Part shown: piece by piece, positions 1-7,731 of the stretch
Position numbering within the stretch: position 1 is the first letter of the stretch
How the letters are laid out: each line of letters opens with the position of its first letter
NCBI GenBank assembly: GCA_013140935.1
Contig: JABFSD010000900.1
Span: 1-12,041, forward strand
Source of the DNA: Acidobacteriota bacterium
Lineage (GTDB): Bacteria > Acidobacteriota > Blastocatellia > RBC074
Reading direction: 5' to 3'
DNA length: 12,041 nucleotides
Translations under genes and position numbers: made by a program
Notes under the pieces: generated by a model
Database searches by the model: none
Told to the model about the DNA's origin: nothing
The model's input: the letters and a program-made list of their open reading frames with translations, nothing else

Positions 1-3000
1 GGCTTGCGAACCCGTGCAAGTGCCGAAGCCCTGCGCGCGCACCGTGAAGCTATACATTCCCGCCGTCGGCGGCGTCCCCGTCAATGCGCCCGTGAGTGAA
101 TTCAATGATAAGCCTGGCGGCAACGTGCCCGCCGTGCGCGAATAAAGGTAAGTCGTCCCAGTCGGCGAAGCCGCCAGCGACTTGTTGTAGGCCGTACTGA
201 TGACGCCGTTCGGCAAGACGCCGGGCGACGAACACATCGGACAGGCCAGCGTGATCGTCGGACATTTCGTTTCTAACTGATAGGCTTGCTGACCGAAACA
301 ACCGCCTGACCCGGTCGCACGAACGGTGAAATTCGAGAACCCGACGAAATTCGTTTTGCCGCTGATGACGCCCGTAGCAGCGCTGAGCGAAAAGCCTGAA
401 GGCAACGCGCCAGCCACCAGGGTAAACGTGAATGAAGGCATTCCGCTCGGTGAAGCCGCAGCATCAATATCCACACTGTAATTGACGCCCGCATTACCGA
501 AAGGCAAAGCAAGGCGCGGCGGCGACGACACGGGGATCAGAGTTCCCACAGGCATGGACGAAAGCGTAATCGTCGGGCAAACGATTTGCACCGTATAGGC
601 TTGCTCGCCTGTGGTGCTGCAACCGGTCGCGCTGATCTTGAAGTTGAAAATGCCCGCCGTCGTAGGAGTACCGCTGATGACGCCCGCCGCCGCATTCAAC
701 ATCAACCCCGGCGGCAACGAACCGAAACTTACCGTATAGCTATAGCCGCTTGTCGGGCCGGTGTTCTGGCTGTAAGCCACCGCAATCGTGCCATTCGCCA
801 AGGCACCGAAAGTCAGCGCCGGACAAGCCGCAATCGTTACGCTATACGCTTGGCTGCCCGTACAGCCAAAGGCATCGGTCGCCGTCACCGTGAAATTGAA
901 CGTCATGGCCGATGTCGTCGTGCCGCTCCAGGTGCCGTCGCTGTTGAGCGTCAATCCCGTCGGCGGCGTACCGCTGGTTACGCTAAACATATATAGCCCG
1001 GTGCCGCCGCTGGCGCTCACGGGATTGTTATAAGCAAACCCTACGGTGCCATTAGGCAGCGAAACCGGCATCACGGTGATCGCCGCGCATTGATGTTCAT
1101 ACGCGCCGATGTCTGAACCGTTACCTCCCATTGCGTTCGCCGTCGCCAACTCTACCGGACGCGGCAGTCCGCGCTGGTCGGTCGTAATTGGACTCATTGT
1201 CACAGGATTATTCGCCGCGCTGCCTTTATCGAGCGCCGGACTGCCCGCGAGCAGCGCAAGGGTTTGCGTCGGCCCGCCATTGAACGCCAAAGACCCCAGC
1301 ATCGGACTCATACCTGTAATGTCGTTCGAGCCGCCGCTGATGGTTGCGCCGCTCGTGTTACCAATCAGGTTGTAACCTTGCGAGGTCAACGTGACGGTGA
1401 GATCGGGGCCAACCAAAGCAGTGTTTCCAGCAATGATGGAATTGCGCGCATTCACCGTGCCGCCGCCACCGTTGAAAATGCCACCGCCGCTGCCGGTTGG
1501 GGCAGAATTGTTTGAGATGGTCGCGTTGGTGACATTCGACGTGCCGCTGTTGAAAATGCCGCCGCCGCTGCCGGTCGTTGTCGAATTGTTTGAGATGGTC
1601 GCGTTGGTGACATTCAACGTGCTGCTGTTGAAAATGCCGCTGCCACCGTTCGGTGCAGAATTGTTTGAGATGGTCGAGTTGGTGACTGTCAACGTGCCGC
1701 TCGTGTTGGAAATGCCGCCGCCGCTGTTGGCCGAATTGCCTGAGATAGTCGAATCGGTGACCGTCAACGTGCCGAGGTTGCGAATGCCGCCGCCGGCGGT
1801 GCCGCCGGACACATTTGCGCCTGAGATGGTCAACCCTGAAATGGTGGCTGTCACTCCTGAATTCACCAGAAAGACCCGACTGGTTGCGCTCGCCGCCGCC
1901 GTGTTTTGCACCGTCAACAGATTCGCGCCCGGCCCCTGAATCGTCAGGTTCTTGTCAATCGTGATTTGACCGCCCGACAGCGCAATCGGACTCACTACCG
2001 TATTCGCAAACGTAATCAAACCATTCGGACAAACATCAATCACGGCCTGACGCAAACTGCCCGGCCCGCTGTCGGCATTGTTCATCACCTGCACCGTAGG
2101 ATTGGGGCAGTTCACCTGATGCGATACGCCCGGCGAAGTACTCACATTGAAATTCGTATCGCCGTTATAAGTCGCCGTGATGGTCTTGGTGCCTTGCGTA
2201 GTCGAGGTCAGCATACAAGTGCCAGCACTCACCGACGCCATGCAGGTATCGGTTCCGTCCGTCACCGTCACGGTTCCCATCGGCGTTCCCATGCCCGGCG
2301 AGTTGACCGTCACGCTCCAATCCACCGCGTAAGGCACTCCGATATTCGTCGCCGTCGCCAAAGCTACGCTATTGGTGATCGTCGTCGTCGTGTCAGCCTT
2401 GTTGACCATCACTGTATAACTGCGCGTGCCGCTGCATCCGCCCGGCGCAGTGTCGTTGGCGCGAATAACGAAATTGAACGTATTCACGCTCGTGGTCATA
2501 CCGCTCAGCGTATCGCCCGTCAGCGTAAAGCCGCCCGGCAACATTCCCGAATCGAGCGCGAAGGTATAGGGCCCGGTGCCGTTCGAAGCCGTAAACATCT
2601 GGCTGTAATTTTGGCCGAACACCGCGTTGGGCAGCGTCATCGGCGAGACATTGAGCGTAGTGAAATTCAGACACCAACCGCCCGTGATTGCTCCGGCGTC
2701 GCCGCCCGAGTCATCGGAGACGTAAAGGCTCCACATGCCGTTCGCATTCATGCCGCCAAAAGTCGCGGCCAGCGTCGTGTTGGCCGACGGCACAGGGGCA
2801 GCCCCACCGAGCGGCACGGGAAAGGTATCGCTCGTCACATCCTTGGAAGGCTTGAACGAGCCGGTGCTGAGCGAGCCGCCGATTTGACTGGCGGCGGCAT
2901 CGCTGAAGGTCAGAGTAACCGGGCCGCCCGGCGTGGCACCGCCGACATCCGACATCAGCAGAATGTTCTGGCCACCGGGACCGACCAGCAGGATGTCCAG

Positions 3001-5118
3001 ATCGTCAGGCGAAGTGTGGCTCAGACCCGTCAGCGTGACCGTCAGCGAACAGATCGTGCCCAGCCCGGAAACGTTGATGCGCGACGGGTACGGTTTGGCT
3101 GGGCCAGCCGCGTTGCCGACCGCCGGGTCGGGAATCGTGATCGCACCGGTATTGCAAAACTGGTTGCCGCTGACCGCCGTCAGGTTATTCACCTGCTGCA
3201 CGGTCGTGCCCATGCTGGTGTTGAACGAGCCTGCGACGCCGCTGTAAGTCGCCGTAATCGTGCGGTCGCTCTGGCTCGTGAAGGTGAAATTGCACGTCGC
3301 CTGACCGCTGCCATTGAGTGCGACGGCGCTGCACAGGCTGACGCCGTTGGTCGTGTCCACGAAGCTCACCGTCCCAGTCGTGATGGCGGCGTTCGTGTTG
3401 CTGTTGGTCACGGTCGCGGTGAAGGTCACCTGTTGATTGGTCTGCGACGGATTGGGGCTGCCGCTGACTGCGGTTGTGGTCGGCGTGTCGTTGTTGGTCG
3501 TAAAGGTCAAACACCAGCCACTGGCGATTTGTCCGCTGTCGCCGTTGGCGTCGTCGTTGACGTAAAGGAGCCACGTACCGTTGGCGCTGGTGGTGTTAAA
3601 GGCGGCGGCCAGCGTGGTATTGGCCGACGGCGCGGGCGCGGGCGCGGGGTAATTGTCGGGAATGGCGTCGTTGAGGTTGGTCGGCTTGTAGGAGCCGGTG
3701 GTGGGCGGCGTATTAGCGTTGATGGCCGTCGGGGCGTTGTCATCGAAGGTCACGTTGGCGTTCATCACGCCCGTATTGGCCGGATCGCCGCCGGCATCCG
3801 AGGTCAGCACGATGTTCTGCCCGCCGGGAGCGACCAGCAGCACGTCAAGATCGTCCATGTTCGTATGCGTCAGGCCGTTGAGCGTGACGGTGACTTTCGA
3901 GATCGTGCCGGCTACGCCGGTGACGAACACGCGCGACGGATAAGGCCGCGCGACGCCGTTCGCGTTGACGCCGGTAATCGGACTGGGAATGGTGAGCGCG
4001 CCCGTGTTGCAAAAGTTGTTGCCTGGATTGACGGTCGTATGCGTGTTCACCTGCTGAGTCAACTGGGCGTTGCTGGCACCGAAGTTGGCCGTGCCGCTGT
4101 AACTGGCCGTGACGACGTGATTGTCGGCCTGCGCGAAGCTGATGGCATTGCAGGTCGCCTGCCCGCTGACGACGTTGACGTTGCTGCACAGCGTCGTGCC
4201 GTAAGTCGCGTCGGTGAATGTCACTGTGCCCTCGCTGACCGTGCTGGTGCTGCTGACGGTGGCGGTGAAGTTGGTCGTATTGCTCGGCGCGGTGGTGAAC
4301 GAAGGGTTGGTCGAAGAGGCCAACATCGTCGTCGTGTTCGCCGCGTTCGCCGTCGTGATCGTAATGCTCCAGCCGTTCGCGATCTGCCCCGTATCGCCCG
4401 TCGAATCGTCGTAGACGTAGAGCTTCCACGTGCCGTTCGGATTGAGGCCGTTGAAGGCCCCCGCCAACGTCGTATTCGCCGAAGTCGAGGGGGCACCGGG
4501 CAGGTTGTCGCCCGGATCGAAATTGGTGGGCTTGTAACTGCCCGTGGCCGAGGGCGGCACCGGCTCATCCGCCAGCGTGGCAGCGGCGGTGTCATCGAAG
4601 GTATAGGTTCGGGTAGATGACGCCCCCTGACAGCCGCTCGCGTCGGACATCAGCATCAGGTTCTGATTGGTGGGCGAGACCAGCAAGATTTCGTAATCAT
4701 CAAAGCAAGTCTGCGACATGTTGGTCAGCGTGACGGTCACCTTGGAAACCGTCCCGGCCAACCCCGACACCGAGATGTTCGACGGAAAAGGCGAGGCCGA
4801 AACCGTCGTCGGGTCGCAGCCGGAATTGCAGGTGGGCAGCACGATGGCAGTGGTATTGCTGAACGTCGTCGGCCCATCAAACAGCGCGGCGGACGCGGAG
4901 GCGGCGGACGGCAAGGGCGCGCGGGATACCAGGTGCGTCCAGGCGCGCTGCCAGCGCGACGGTGCTTCGCCCGCGCGGGCCGGGACGAACACGGCGGCAA
5001 GTCCGGCCAGCGCCGCCAGCGCCAGCAGGCACAGACTCAGCCGCCGCGCAAGGGCAATCAAGTGAAAGCGCGACGCGGCGCGCGAGGGCAGGTTCGAGTG
5101 TGGAGACGAGAGACGCAT
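1..5118 (-). CDS. Giant secreted P-domain / Ig-like / beta-helix protein (3' end beyond window)
   Basis: One open frame of 1706 codons with no stop, running off the left edge. The ATG at 5118 is preceded by an AGGAGG ribosome site 6 nt away. Residues 26-49 form a signal peptide (RR then LSLCLLALAALAGLAAVFV, ending ARA). Then come three P-like domains (about 84-256, 366-542, 648-822), each with the DDxxxLLVxPxxQ, NGxW and GW motifs (Trp231/250, 516/535, 796/815). They alternate with Ig-like domains (about 262-357, 544-643, 908-1002), and a putative-Ig module lies at 824-907. Residues 1005-1342 are a beta-helix opening with DSGPGSLRQA and closing with GSDIGAYE, as in choice-of-anchor-Q domains. 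From 1344 on there are at least four putative-Ig modules, each starting with a Cys. No protease catalytic domain is visible. It is probably exported and structural or adhesive; the specific function is unknown. Confidence 0.9.
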   Translation of the reverse strand, partial: MRLSSPHSNLPSRAASRFHLIALARRLSLCLLALAALAGLAAVFVPARAGEAPSRWQRAWTHLVSRAPLPSAASASAALFDGPTTFSNTTAIVLPTCNSGCDPTTVSASPFPSNISVSGLAGTVSKVTVTLTNMSQTCFDDYEILLVSPTNQNLMLMSDASGCQGASSTRTYTFDDTAAATLADEPVPPSATGSYKPTNFDPGDNLPGAPSTSANTTLAGAFNGLNPNGTWKLYVYDDSTGDTGQIANGWSITITTANAANTTTMLASSTNPSFTTAPSNTTNFTATVSSTSTVSEGTVTFTDATYGTTLCSNVNVVSGQATCNAISFAQADNHVVTASYSGTANFGASNAQLTQQVNTHTTVNPGNNFCNTGALTIPSPITGVNANGVARPYPSRVFVTGVAGTISKVTVTLNGLTHTNMDDLDVLLVAPGGQNIVLTSDAGGDPANTGVMNANVTFDDNAPTAINANTPPTTGSYKPTNLNDAIPDNYPAPAPAPSANTTLAAAFNTTSANGTWLLYVNDDANGDSGQIASGWCLTFTTNNDTPTTTAVSGSPNPSQTNQQVTFTATVTNSNTNAAITTGTVSFVDTTNGVSLCSAVALNGSGQATCNFTFTSQSDRTITATYSGVAGSFNTSMGTTVQQVNNLTAVSGNQFCNTGAITIPDPAVGNAAGPAKPYPSRINVSGLGTICSLTVTLTGLSHTSPDDLDILLVGPGGQNILLMSDVGGATPGGPVTLTFSDAAASQIGGSLSTGSFKPSKDVTSDTFPVPLGGAAPVPSANTTLAATFGGMNANGMWSLYVSDDSGGDAGAITGGWCLNFTTLNVSPMTLPNAVFGQNYSQMFTASNGTGPYTFALDSGMLPGGFTLTGDTLSGMTTSVNTFNFVIRANDTAPGGCSGTRSYTVMVNKADTTTTITNSVALATATNIGVPYAVDWSVTVNSPGMGTPMGTVTVTDGTDTCMASVSAGTCMLTSTTQGTKTITATYNGDTNFNVSTSPGVSHQVNCPNPTVQVMNNADSGPGSLRQAVIDVCPNGLITFANTVVSPIALSGGQITIDKNLTIQGPGANLLTVQNTAAASATSRVFLVNSGVTATISGLTISGANVSGGTAGGGIRNLGTLTVTDSTISGNSANSGGGISNTSGTLTVTNSTISNNSAPNGGSGIFNSSTLNVTNATISNNSTTTGSGGGIFNSGTSNVTNATISNNSAPTGSGGGIFNGGGGTVNARNSIIAGNTALVGPDLTVTLTSQGYNLIGNTSGATISGGSNDITGMSPMLGSLAFNGGPTQTLALLAGSPALDKGSAANNPVTMSPITTDQRGLPRPVELATANAMGGNGSDIGAYEHQCAAITVMPVSLPNGTVGFAYNNPVSASGGTGLYMFSVTSGTPPTGLTLNSDGTWSGTTTSAMTFNFTVTATDAFGCTGSQAYSVTIAACPALTFGALANGTIAVAYSQNTGPTSGYSYTVSFGSLPPGLMLNAAAGVISGTPTTAGIFNFKISATGCSTTGEQAYTVQIVCPTITLSSMPVGTLIPVSSPPRLALPFGNAGVNYSVDIDAAASPSGMPSFTFTLVAGALPSGFSLSAATGVISGKTNFVGFSNFTVRATGSGGCFGQQAYQLETKCPTITLACPMCSSPGVLPNGVISTAYNKSLAASPTGTTYLYSRTAGTLPPGLSLNSLTGALTGTPPTAGMYSFTVRAQGFGTCTGSQA
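1507..1790 (-). repeat. 75-78 bp tandem repeats coding beta-helix rungs
   Basis: Near-identical blocks start at about 1507, 1585, 1660 and 1735 (periods 78, 75 and 75 bp). On the plus strand each begins near ATTGTTTGAGATGGTCG or a close variant. Translated on the minus strand they give 25-26-residue rungs of the type TNATISNNS followed by GGGIFN. Periods are multiples of three, so the frame is kept. The first two copies are the most similar, which suggests recent in-frame duplication. The repeat lies entirely inside the giant gene. Confidence 0.85.
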
Positions 5119-5174
5119 GAGATACCTCCTGAAAATGCTTTTCCGGGTTGGGAAGGGTGTGTTCATAGGGATAA

Positions 5175-5225
5175 ATGATGAAACCCGCCGTAGAGTGTGG
5201 CCCAGTGGGCACACACCACGGCGGG
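5175..5225 (-). terminator. Hairpin with T-rich tail after the collar gene
   Basis: A perfect 8-bp inverted repeat, CCCGCCGT at 5184-5191 and ACGGCGGG at 5218-5225, encloses a second stem (GTGTG/CACAC and CCC/GGG around loop AGT). On the minus strand the stem is followed by TTTCATCATTTATCC, a broken T-tract. It begins 18 nt after the stop of the collar gene and ends 56 nt before the giant gene start. It is probably a weak intrinsic terminator or an attenuator that lowers expression of the giant gene. Confidence 0.6.
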
Positions 5226-5243
5226 AAAGCAGCCGCGCAGCGA

Positions 5244-5756
5244 CTAATTGCGAGAGGGGAAGATGCCTTCCAGCGCAATGCAGAAGTTGATAACGAGATA
5301 AGGCTGCCGGTTGTTGTGCGGTTGGTTGCCCCCTGTCGGAGCGATCACACCCGGATTCATCGTGGTGTTGGCGGTGTTCAGATAAGGCGAAGAACTATCC
5401 TGCGCCAGGTAATTGTTAGCGGGACTCTTTATAGTACCGTTAGCAGTATTGGCATTCACCAGATGGTTGTGGGCAGGTATCTCGCCGACAATCAGCGTGT
5501 GATTTTCTTCGCCCGCCCTCTCGCCTTGCGTGTAATTGGAAAGCCCCGGCCCCTGGCCGAAATGGAGGGCAACGCGCCCGCGCAAATCGGGCAACCCAAA
5601 AGTCTGTATCCCGTCGCCACCATACATGGTTCCCAATAACGAAAAGAGCGCGGAGTTTTGCGCGATGCTCATGATTTGCCCGTTGCAAAGCGCATAGCCG
5701 CGCGGGGCAAAGTTGAATCCGACCGTAATGATTTGACCAATAAAAGGTTCTGCCAT
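5244..5756 (-). CDS. Phage tail collar / microcystin-dependent (MdpB-like) protein
   Basis: The protein has 170 aa and the full tail-collar pattern: a GFNFAPRGYALCNGQ segment (residues about 13-27), SIAQNSALFSLLGTMYGGDG, FGLPDLRGRV, a GxG stretch, GE then an EIPAHNH segment, and a C-terminal NxxPYLVINFCIAL strand. The family derives from the collar region of phage short tail fibres but is common in bacterial chromosomes outside prophages, where the role is poorly defined. The ATG at 5756 follows AAAGGAGA. No signal peptide is visible. It sits downstream of the DUF6916 and GNAT genes (196-nt gap) and upstream of the giant secreted protein. No other phage structural gene is nearby, so this is a cassette rather than a prophage. 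Confidence 0.93.
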   Translation of the reverse strand: MAEPFIGQIITVGFNFAPRGYALCNGQIMSIAQNSALFSLLGTMYGGDGIQTFGLPDLRGRVALHFGQGPGLSNYTQGERAGEENHTLIVGEIPAHNHLVNANTANGTIKSPANNYLAQDSSSPYLNTANTTMNPGVIAPTGGNQPHNNRQPYLVINFCIALEGIFPSRN

Positions 5757-5770
5757 GACTTCTCCTTTAT

Positions 5771-5793
5771 GAGCAGCGCCGCAACGGCTGCTC
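5771..5793 (-). promoter_or_regulatory. Hairpin just upstream of the collar gene ribosome site
   Basis: Inverted repeat GAGCAGC (5771-5777) and GCTGCTC (5787-5793) with a 9-nt loop. On the minus strand it ends only a few bases before the AAAGGAG ribosome site of the collar gene. It could stabilise a processed transcript 5' end or affect initiation. This is seen by eye only and there is no comparative support. Confidence 0.3.
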
Positions 5794-5952
5794 GGCCAAA
5801 GCGGATGCTCGGAAAGATGGGGTTGAAAGTCTGATCAACGTAAGCAGTCGGCATTCGCTCAGGAATGTCGCTGCTACGTTGGCCGTGAATTGAGAACTAC
5901 TGCGAACGTGCGATTCATCGCATCGTCTGGGGCTAACGTTTAGGAATTCGAT

Positions 5953-6288
5953 TTAGGGTGACGCCGACAAGCGGCGATTAAAAACTACCTCGTAGTAAAT
6001 GCCTTGTTCGTCTTGTCCGGTAGGAACCAAAAAGAGCGTGCCGTGGCCTAACTGGGCATGCCGCATTTCGTAAAGGCGCTGTTCAATCGGCGCTCCGACT
6101 GGCGCGCGAAACACCAACACAAAACGCTCCTGCCGTGGTGCTGCCGGTTTCTCTTCGACTGCGATCAGTTCGAGTTCGAGCGCGGTGTGTTCATCAAATT
6201 GCGTGCTGAAACTCGAATGAAGATGCGGCAGGTAATCAGCGTAATGCAGAGAATCCAAGGCCGTTGCGGGCAAACCGTCATGGTTCAT
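5953..6288 (-). CDS. DUF6916-like small cassette protein
   Basis: The protein has 111 aa. The frame stays open further upstream, but the ATG at 6288 is chosen because AGGAGG (6298-6303) lies 9 nt before it and because the longer N-terminus overlaps GNAT coding sequence. The C-terminal part, with an LGHGTLFLVPTG segment and GIYYEVVFNRR, matches my memory of the DUF6916 family, whose members sit next to tail-collar genes. No signal peptide, membrane segment or catalytic motif is visible. The start overlaps the GNAT stop by 11 nt, so translation is probably coupled. The function is unknown; a chaperone or assembly partner of the collar protein is conceivable. Confidence 0.8.
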   Translation of the reverse strand: MNHDGLPATALDSLHYADYLPHLHSSFSTQFDEHTALELELIAVEEKPAAPRQERFVLVFRAPVGAPIEQRLYEMRHAQLGHGTLFLVPTGQDEQGIYYEVVFNRRLSASP

Positions 6289-6778
6289 TATCAAGTGCCT
6301 CCTGGGTATTAAAATTTGGGGGCTGCCATTCCACGGCGTAATGCGTGCCGGTGTCGCCCGTCGGTTTGAACCCCAGCCGCCACCAAAGCTGTTGCGCGCG
6401 ATTGTCTTTGGCGACGTGTCCGCGCACGACTTGACGGCGCGCGGTCGCTTCGTCAAACACCTGACTCAGCACCGACGCGCCGACGCCTTGTCCACGGCAT
6501 TCCGCCAACAAGGCAATGTCTACTACCAGAATGTGATCAGGCATACGCGACAGCAACAAGCGTCCGACCGGTTGACCGTCATTCAAGATGAGCAGGTGTT
6601 CCGTGTTCGGGAATTCGCCGTAATGCGCTTCCTGCGCGCGAAACTGCAATTCCAAAAACGCTTTTTGTTGGGCTGCGTCCCAACCCCACGCGGCGAGTTC
6701 GTTGGTCCGCGTGCTGGCATAAAGCCGATAGAGAAAACTCTGGTCTTCGGGTTGTACGAGCCTCAGTGTGACGGCCAT
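6278..6778 (-). CDS. GNAT family N-acetyltransferase of the collar cassette
   Basis: The protein has 166 aa from the ATG at 6778; a TTG at 6784 would add two residues. The GNAT fold is recognisable. An N-terminal LRLVQPEDQSFLYRLY stretch is followed by an ASTRTNELAAWGW segment, which recalls the GNATs paired with collar genes. Motif A, DIALLAECRGQGVG, ends in the acetyl-CoA pyrophosphate loop RGQGVG at residues 95-100. The C-terminal LWWRLGF is motif B. The enzyme should transfer an acetyl or other acyl group from CoA to an amine; the acceptor is unknown and may be a cassette protein. No clear ribosome site precedes either start. The stop TGA overlaps the start of the DUF6916-like gene. Confidence 0.9.
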   Translation of the reverse strand: MAVTLRLVQPEDQSFLYRLYASTRTNELAAWGWDAAQQKAFLELQFRAQEAHYGEFPNTEHLLILNDGQPVGRLLLSRMPDHILVVDIALLAECRGQGVGASVLSQVFDEATARRQVVRGHVAKDNRAQQLWWRLGFKPTGDTGTHYAVEWQPPNFNTQEALDNEP

Positions 6779-6929
6779 AACCAATGCGACTGCCGAAAAA
6801 TTCAGCGGTTAGGTCTGTTGTTTCAGACAAAGCCTTCCCATCGGCGAAAACATCGCTCGTTAAGAGATACGAAATCCGGGCGTGAATCCCGCCAGACAAT
6901 TTTCAGATCGGCATACGGAGTCGCACGAA

Positions 6930-6952
6930 GTAGCGCGGATTAGTAGCGCTAC
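6930..6952 (-). other. Inverted repeat between the 111-aa gene and the GNAT gene
   Basis: GTAGCGC (6930-6936) and GCGCTAC (6946-6952) pair perfectly around a 9-nt loop. It starts 36 nt after the stop of the 111-aa gene on the minus strand and is not followed by a T-tract. It is therefore more likely an mRNA-stabilising or processing hairpin than an intrinsic terminator. The rest of 6785-6987 shows no convincing gene. Confidence 0.35.
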
Positions 6953-6987
6953 CTCAGGCGGTTCCCGTAAAGGCAACTGAAATCAAG

Positions 6988-7323
6988 CTAGAGGTGCAAC
7001 GATACGTGAAAGAAATCGTTGAGATCGGTCGTAGTCGTCGCATTGGTGGGCAGCAACGACAGTGTATGCTGACCGAAAGTCAGTTTGGTCCTGACGAACA
7101 CGGGCACGACAGCCATATGGCAACCGGCGGCATTGGCAAAGATCACCGCACTGCCAATCGGTACGCCATCCAGTTCCATCCCAATTCCTATCTCTGTGTT
7201 GGACGTTTGCGTCCAGGCGGAACCGGAAAGGAAAAACGTCACCGGCCCATCAGCCCGCGCGTCGAAAGTTACGCTAAAGGGCAAAGGCCCGATTTGATTG
7301 ATTAACACGATTACGTCGTCCAT
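6988..7323 (-). CDS. Beta-rich 111-aa cassette protein, function unknown
   Basis: ATG at 7323 preceded by GGGAG about 8 nt upstream; stop TAG. The sequence alternates hydrophobic and polar residues as in a beta-sandwich (FSVTFDA, GPVTFFLSGSAW, IGIGMELDG, KLTFGQHTLSLLP, DLNDFFHVSL). There is no signal peptide and no membrane segment. I recall similar small proteins beside tail-collar genes, with conserved blocks such as TFGQHTL and DxNDFF, but know no assigned name. It is the first gene after the strong promoter at 7732-7759 and lies 209 nt before the GNAT gene on the same strand. It may be a structural or sugar-binding companion of the collar protein; this is inference only. Confidence 0.8.
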   Translation of the reverse strand: MDDVIVLINQIGPLPFSVTFDARADGPVTFFLSGSAWTQTSNTEIGIGMELDGVPIGSAVIFANAAGCHMAVVPVFVRTKLTFGQHTLSLLPTNATTTTDLNDFFHVSLHL

Positions 7324-7556
7324 GGATCAAGCTCCCTTGTTGAAAAAGATGGTTGAAAAATATCGGCGGGAAATAAAAGCCAGATCAAGAACGGACTGCA
7401 GTGAAGATAATTTTCGCTGGCAGATAAGTGCGCGAAAATCGGCGTGAACGAGGGAAAGCCGTAACAGAGGATAAAGCCGGAGGCACGCACCCACAGGCAA
7501 TGGGAATGGGCGGCGCTCAACCAAACCTCTTTCGATTCATTCAATCAGTGTCATCA

Positions 7557-7652
7557 TCAACACCAACTGCTAATTCGATAAACCCTTTTCAGCCATGCAG
7601 TGTTCTCCATCACTTTGTAGGGAAGTGCCTGTGCGCGTATGGGACACCGCAC
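7557..7652 (-). CDS. Possible 31-codon leader ORF
   Basis: A GTG at 7652 is preceded by AGGAG with an 8-nt spacer. The frame (MRCPIRAQALPYKVMENT onward) stays open for 31 codons to TGA at 7557. It begins about 70 nt after the predicted transcript start, inside the long leader of the cassette. No family is recognised. A real leader peptide or a chance frame with a good ribosome site are both possible. Confidence 0.22.
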   Translation of the reverse strand: MRCPIRAQALPYKVMENTAWLKRVYRISSWC

Positions 7653-7697
7653 GCAGAAAACTCCTGAACCCGCTGAAATTACGTTTGTGAAGGTTTG

Positions 7698-7715
7698 CCT
7701 TGAGAAAACTCAAGG
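7698..7715 (-). promoter_or_regulatory. Early leader hairpin downstream of the cassette promoter
   Basis: A perfect 7-bp stem (CCTTGAG and CTCAAGG) with a 4-base loop lies about 10 nt downstream of the predicted transcription start. On the minus strand the loop is TTTT. There is no T-tract after it, so it is not a terminator. It may protect the 5' end or serve as a protein-binding site. Confidence 0.4.
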
Positions 7716-7731
7716 TCGTGAAACGAGGTGA

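Noticed and set aside
586..1515. Several plus-strand frames of 80-140 codons opposite the giant gene
   Set aside because: The minus strand encodes continuous Ig-like and beta-helix sequence with a signal peptide and ribosome site; the plus frames have low-complexity translations and no family resemblance.
1906..4620. A 904-codon plus-strand open frame opposite the giant gene
   Set aside because: It is in exact codon register with the minus gene, and its His/Arg-rich translation has no domain features. It stays open because the minus gene avoids TTA, CTA and TCA codons there, a codon-bias effect.
5669..5854. A 61-codon minus frame overlapping the collar start
   Set aside because: It overlaps the ribosome site and first codons of the collar gene in another frame, has no ribosome site of its own and no recognisable family.
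5909..5922. Palindrome TGCGATTCATCGCA after the DUF6916-like gene as a terminator
   Set aside because: The stem is only 6 bp with a 2-base loop and no T-tract follows on either strand.
6579..6899. A 106-codon minus frame upstream of and overlapping the GNAT gene
   Set aside because: Most of it lies inside GNAT coding sequence in another frame, and the part outside shows no recognisable protein feature.
5244..7323. Prophage remnant
   Set aside because: A tail-collar domain alone does not indicate a phage. No integrase, terminase, capsid, tail tube, lysis gene or attachment repeat is visible, and the neighbours are cellular genes.
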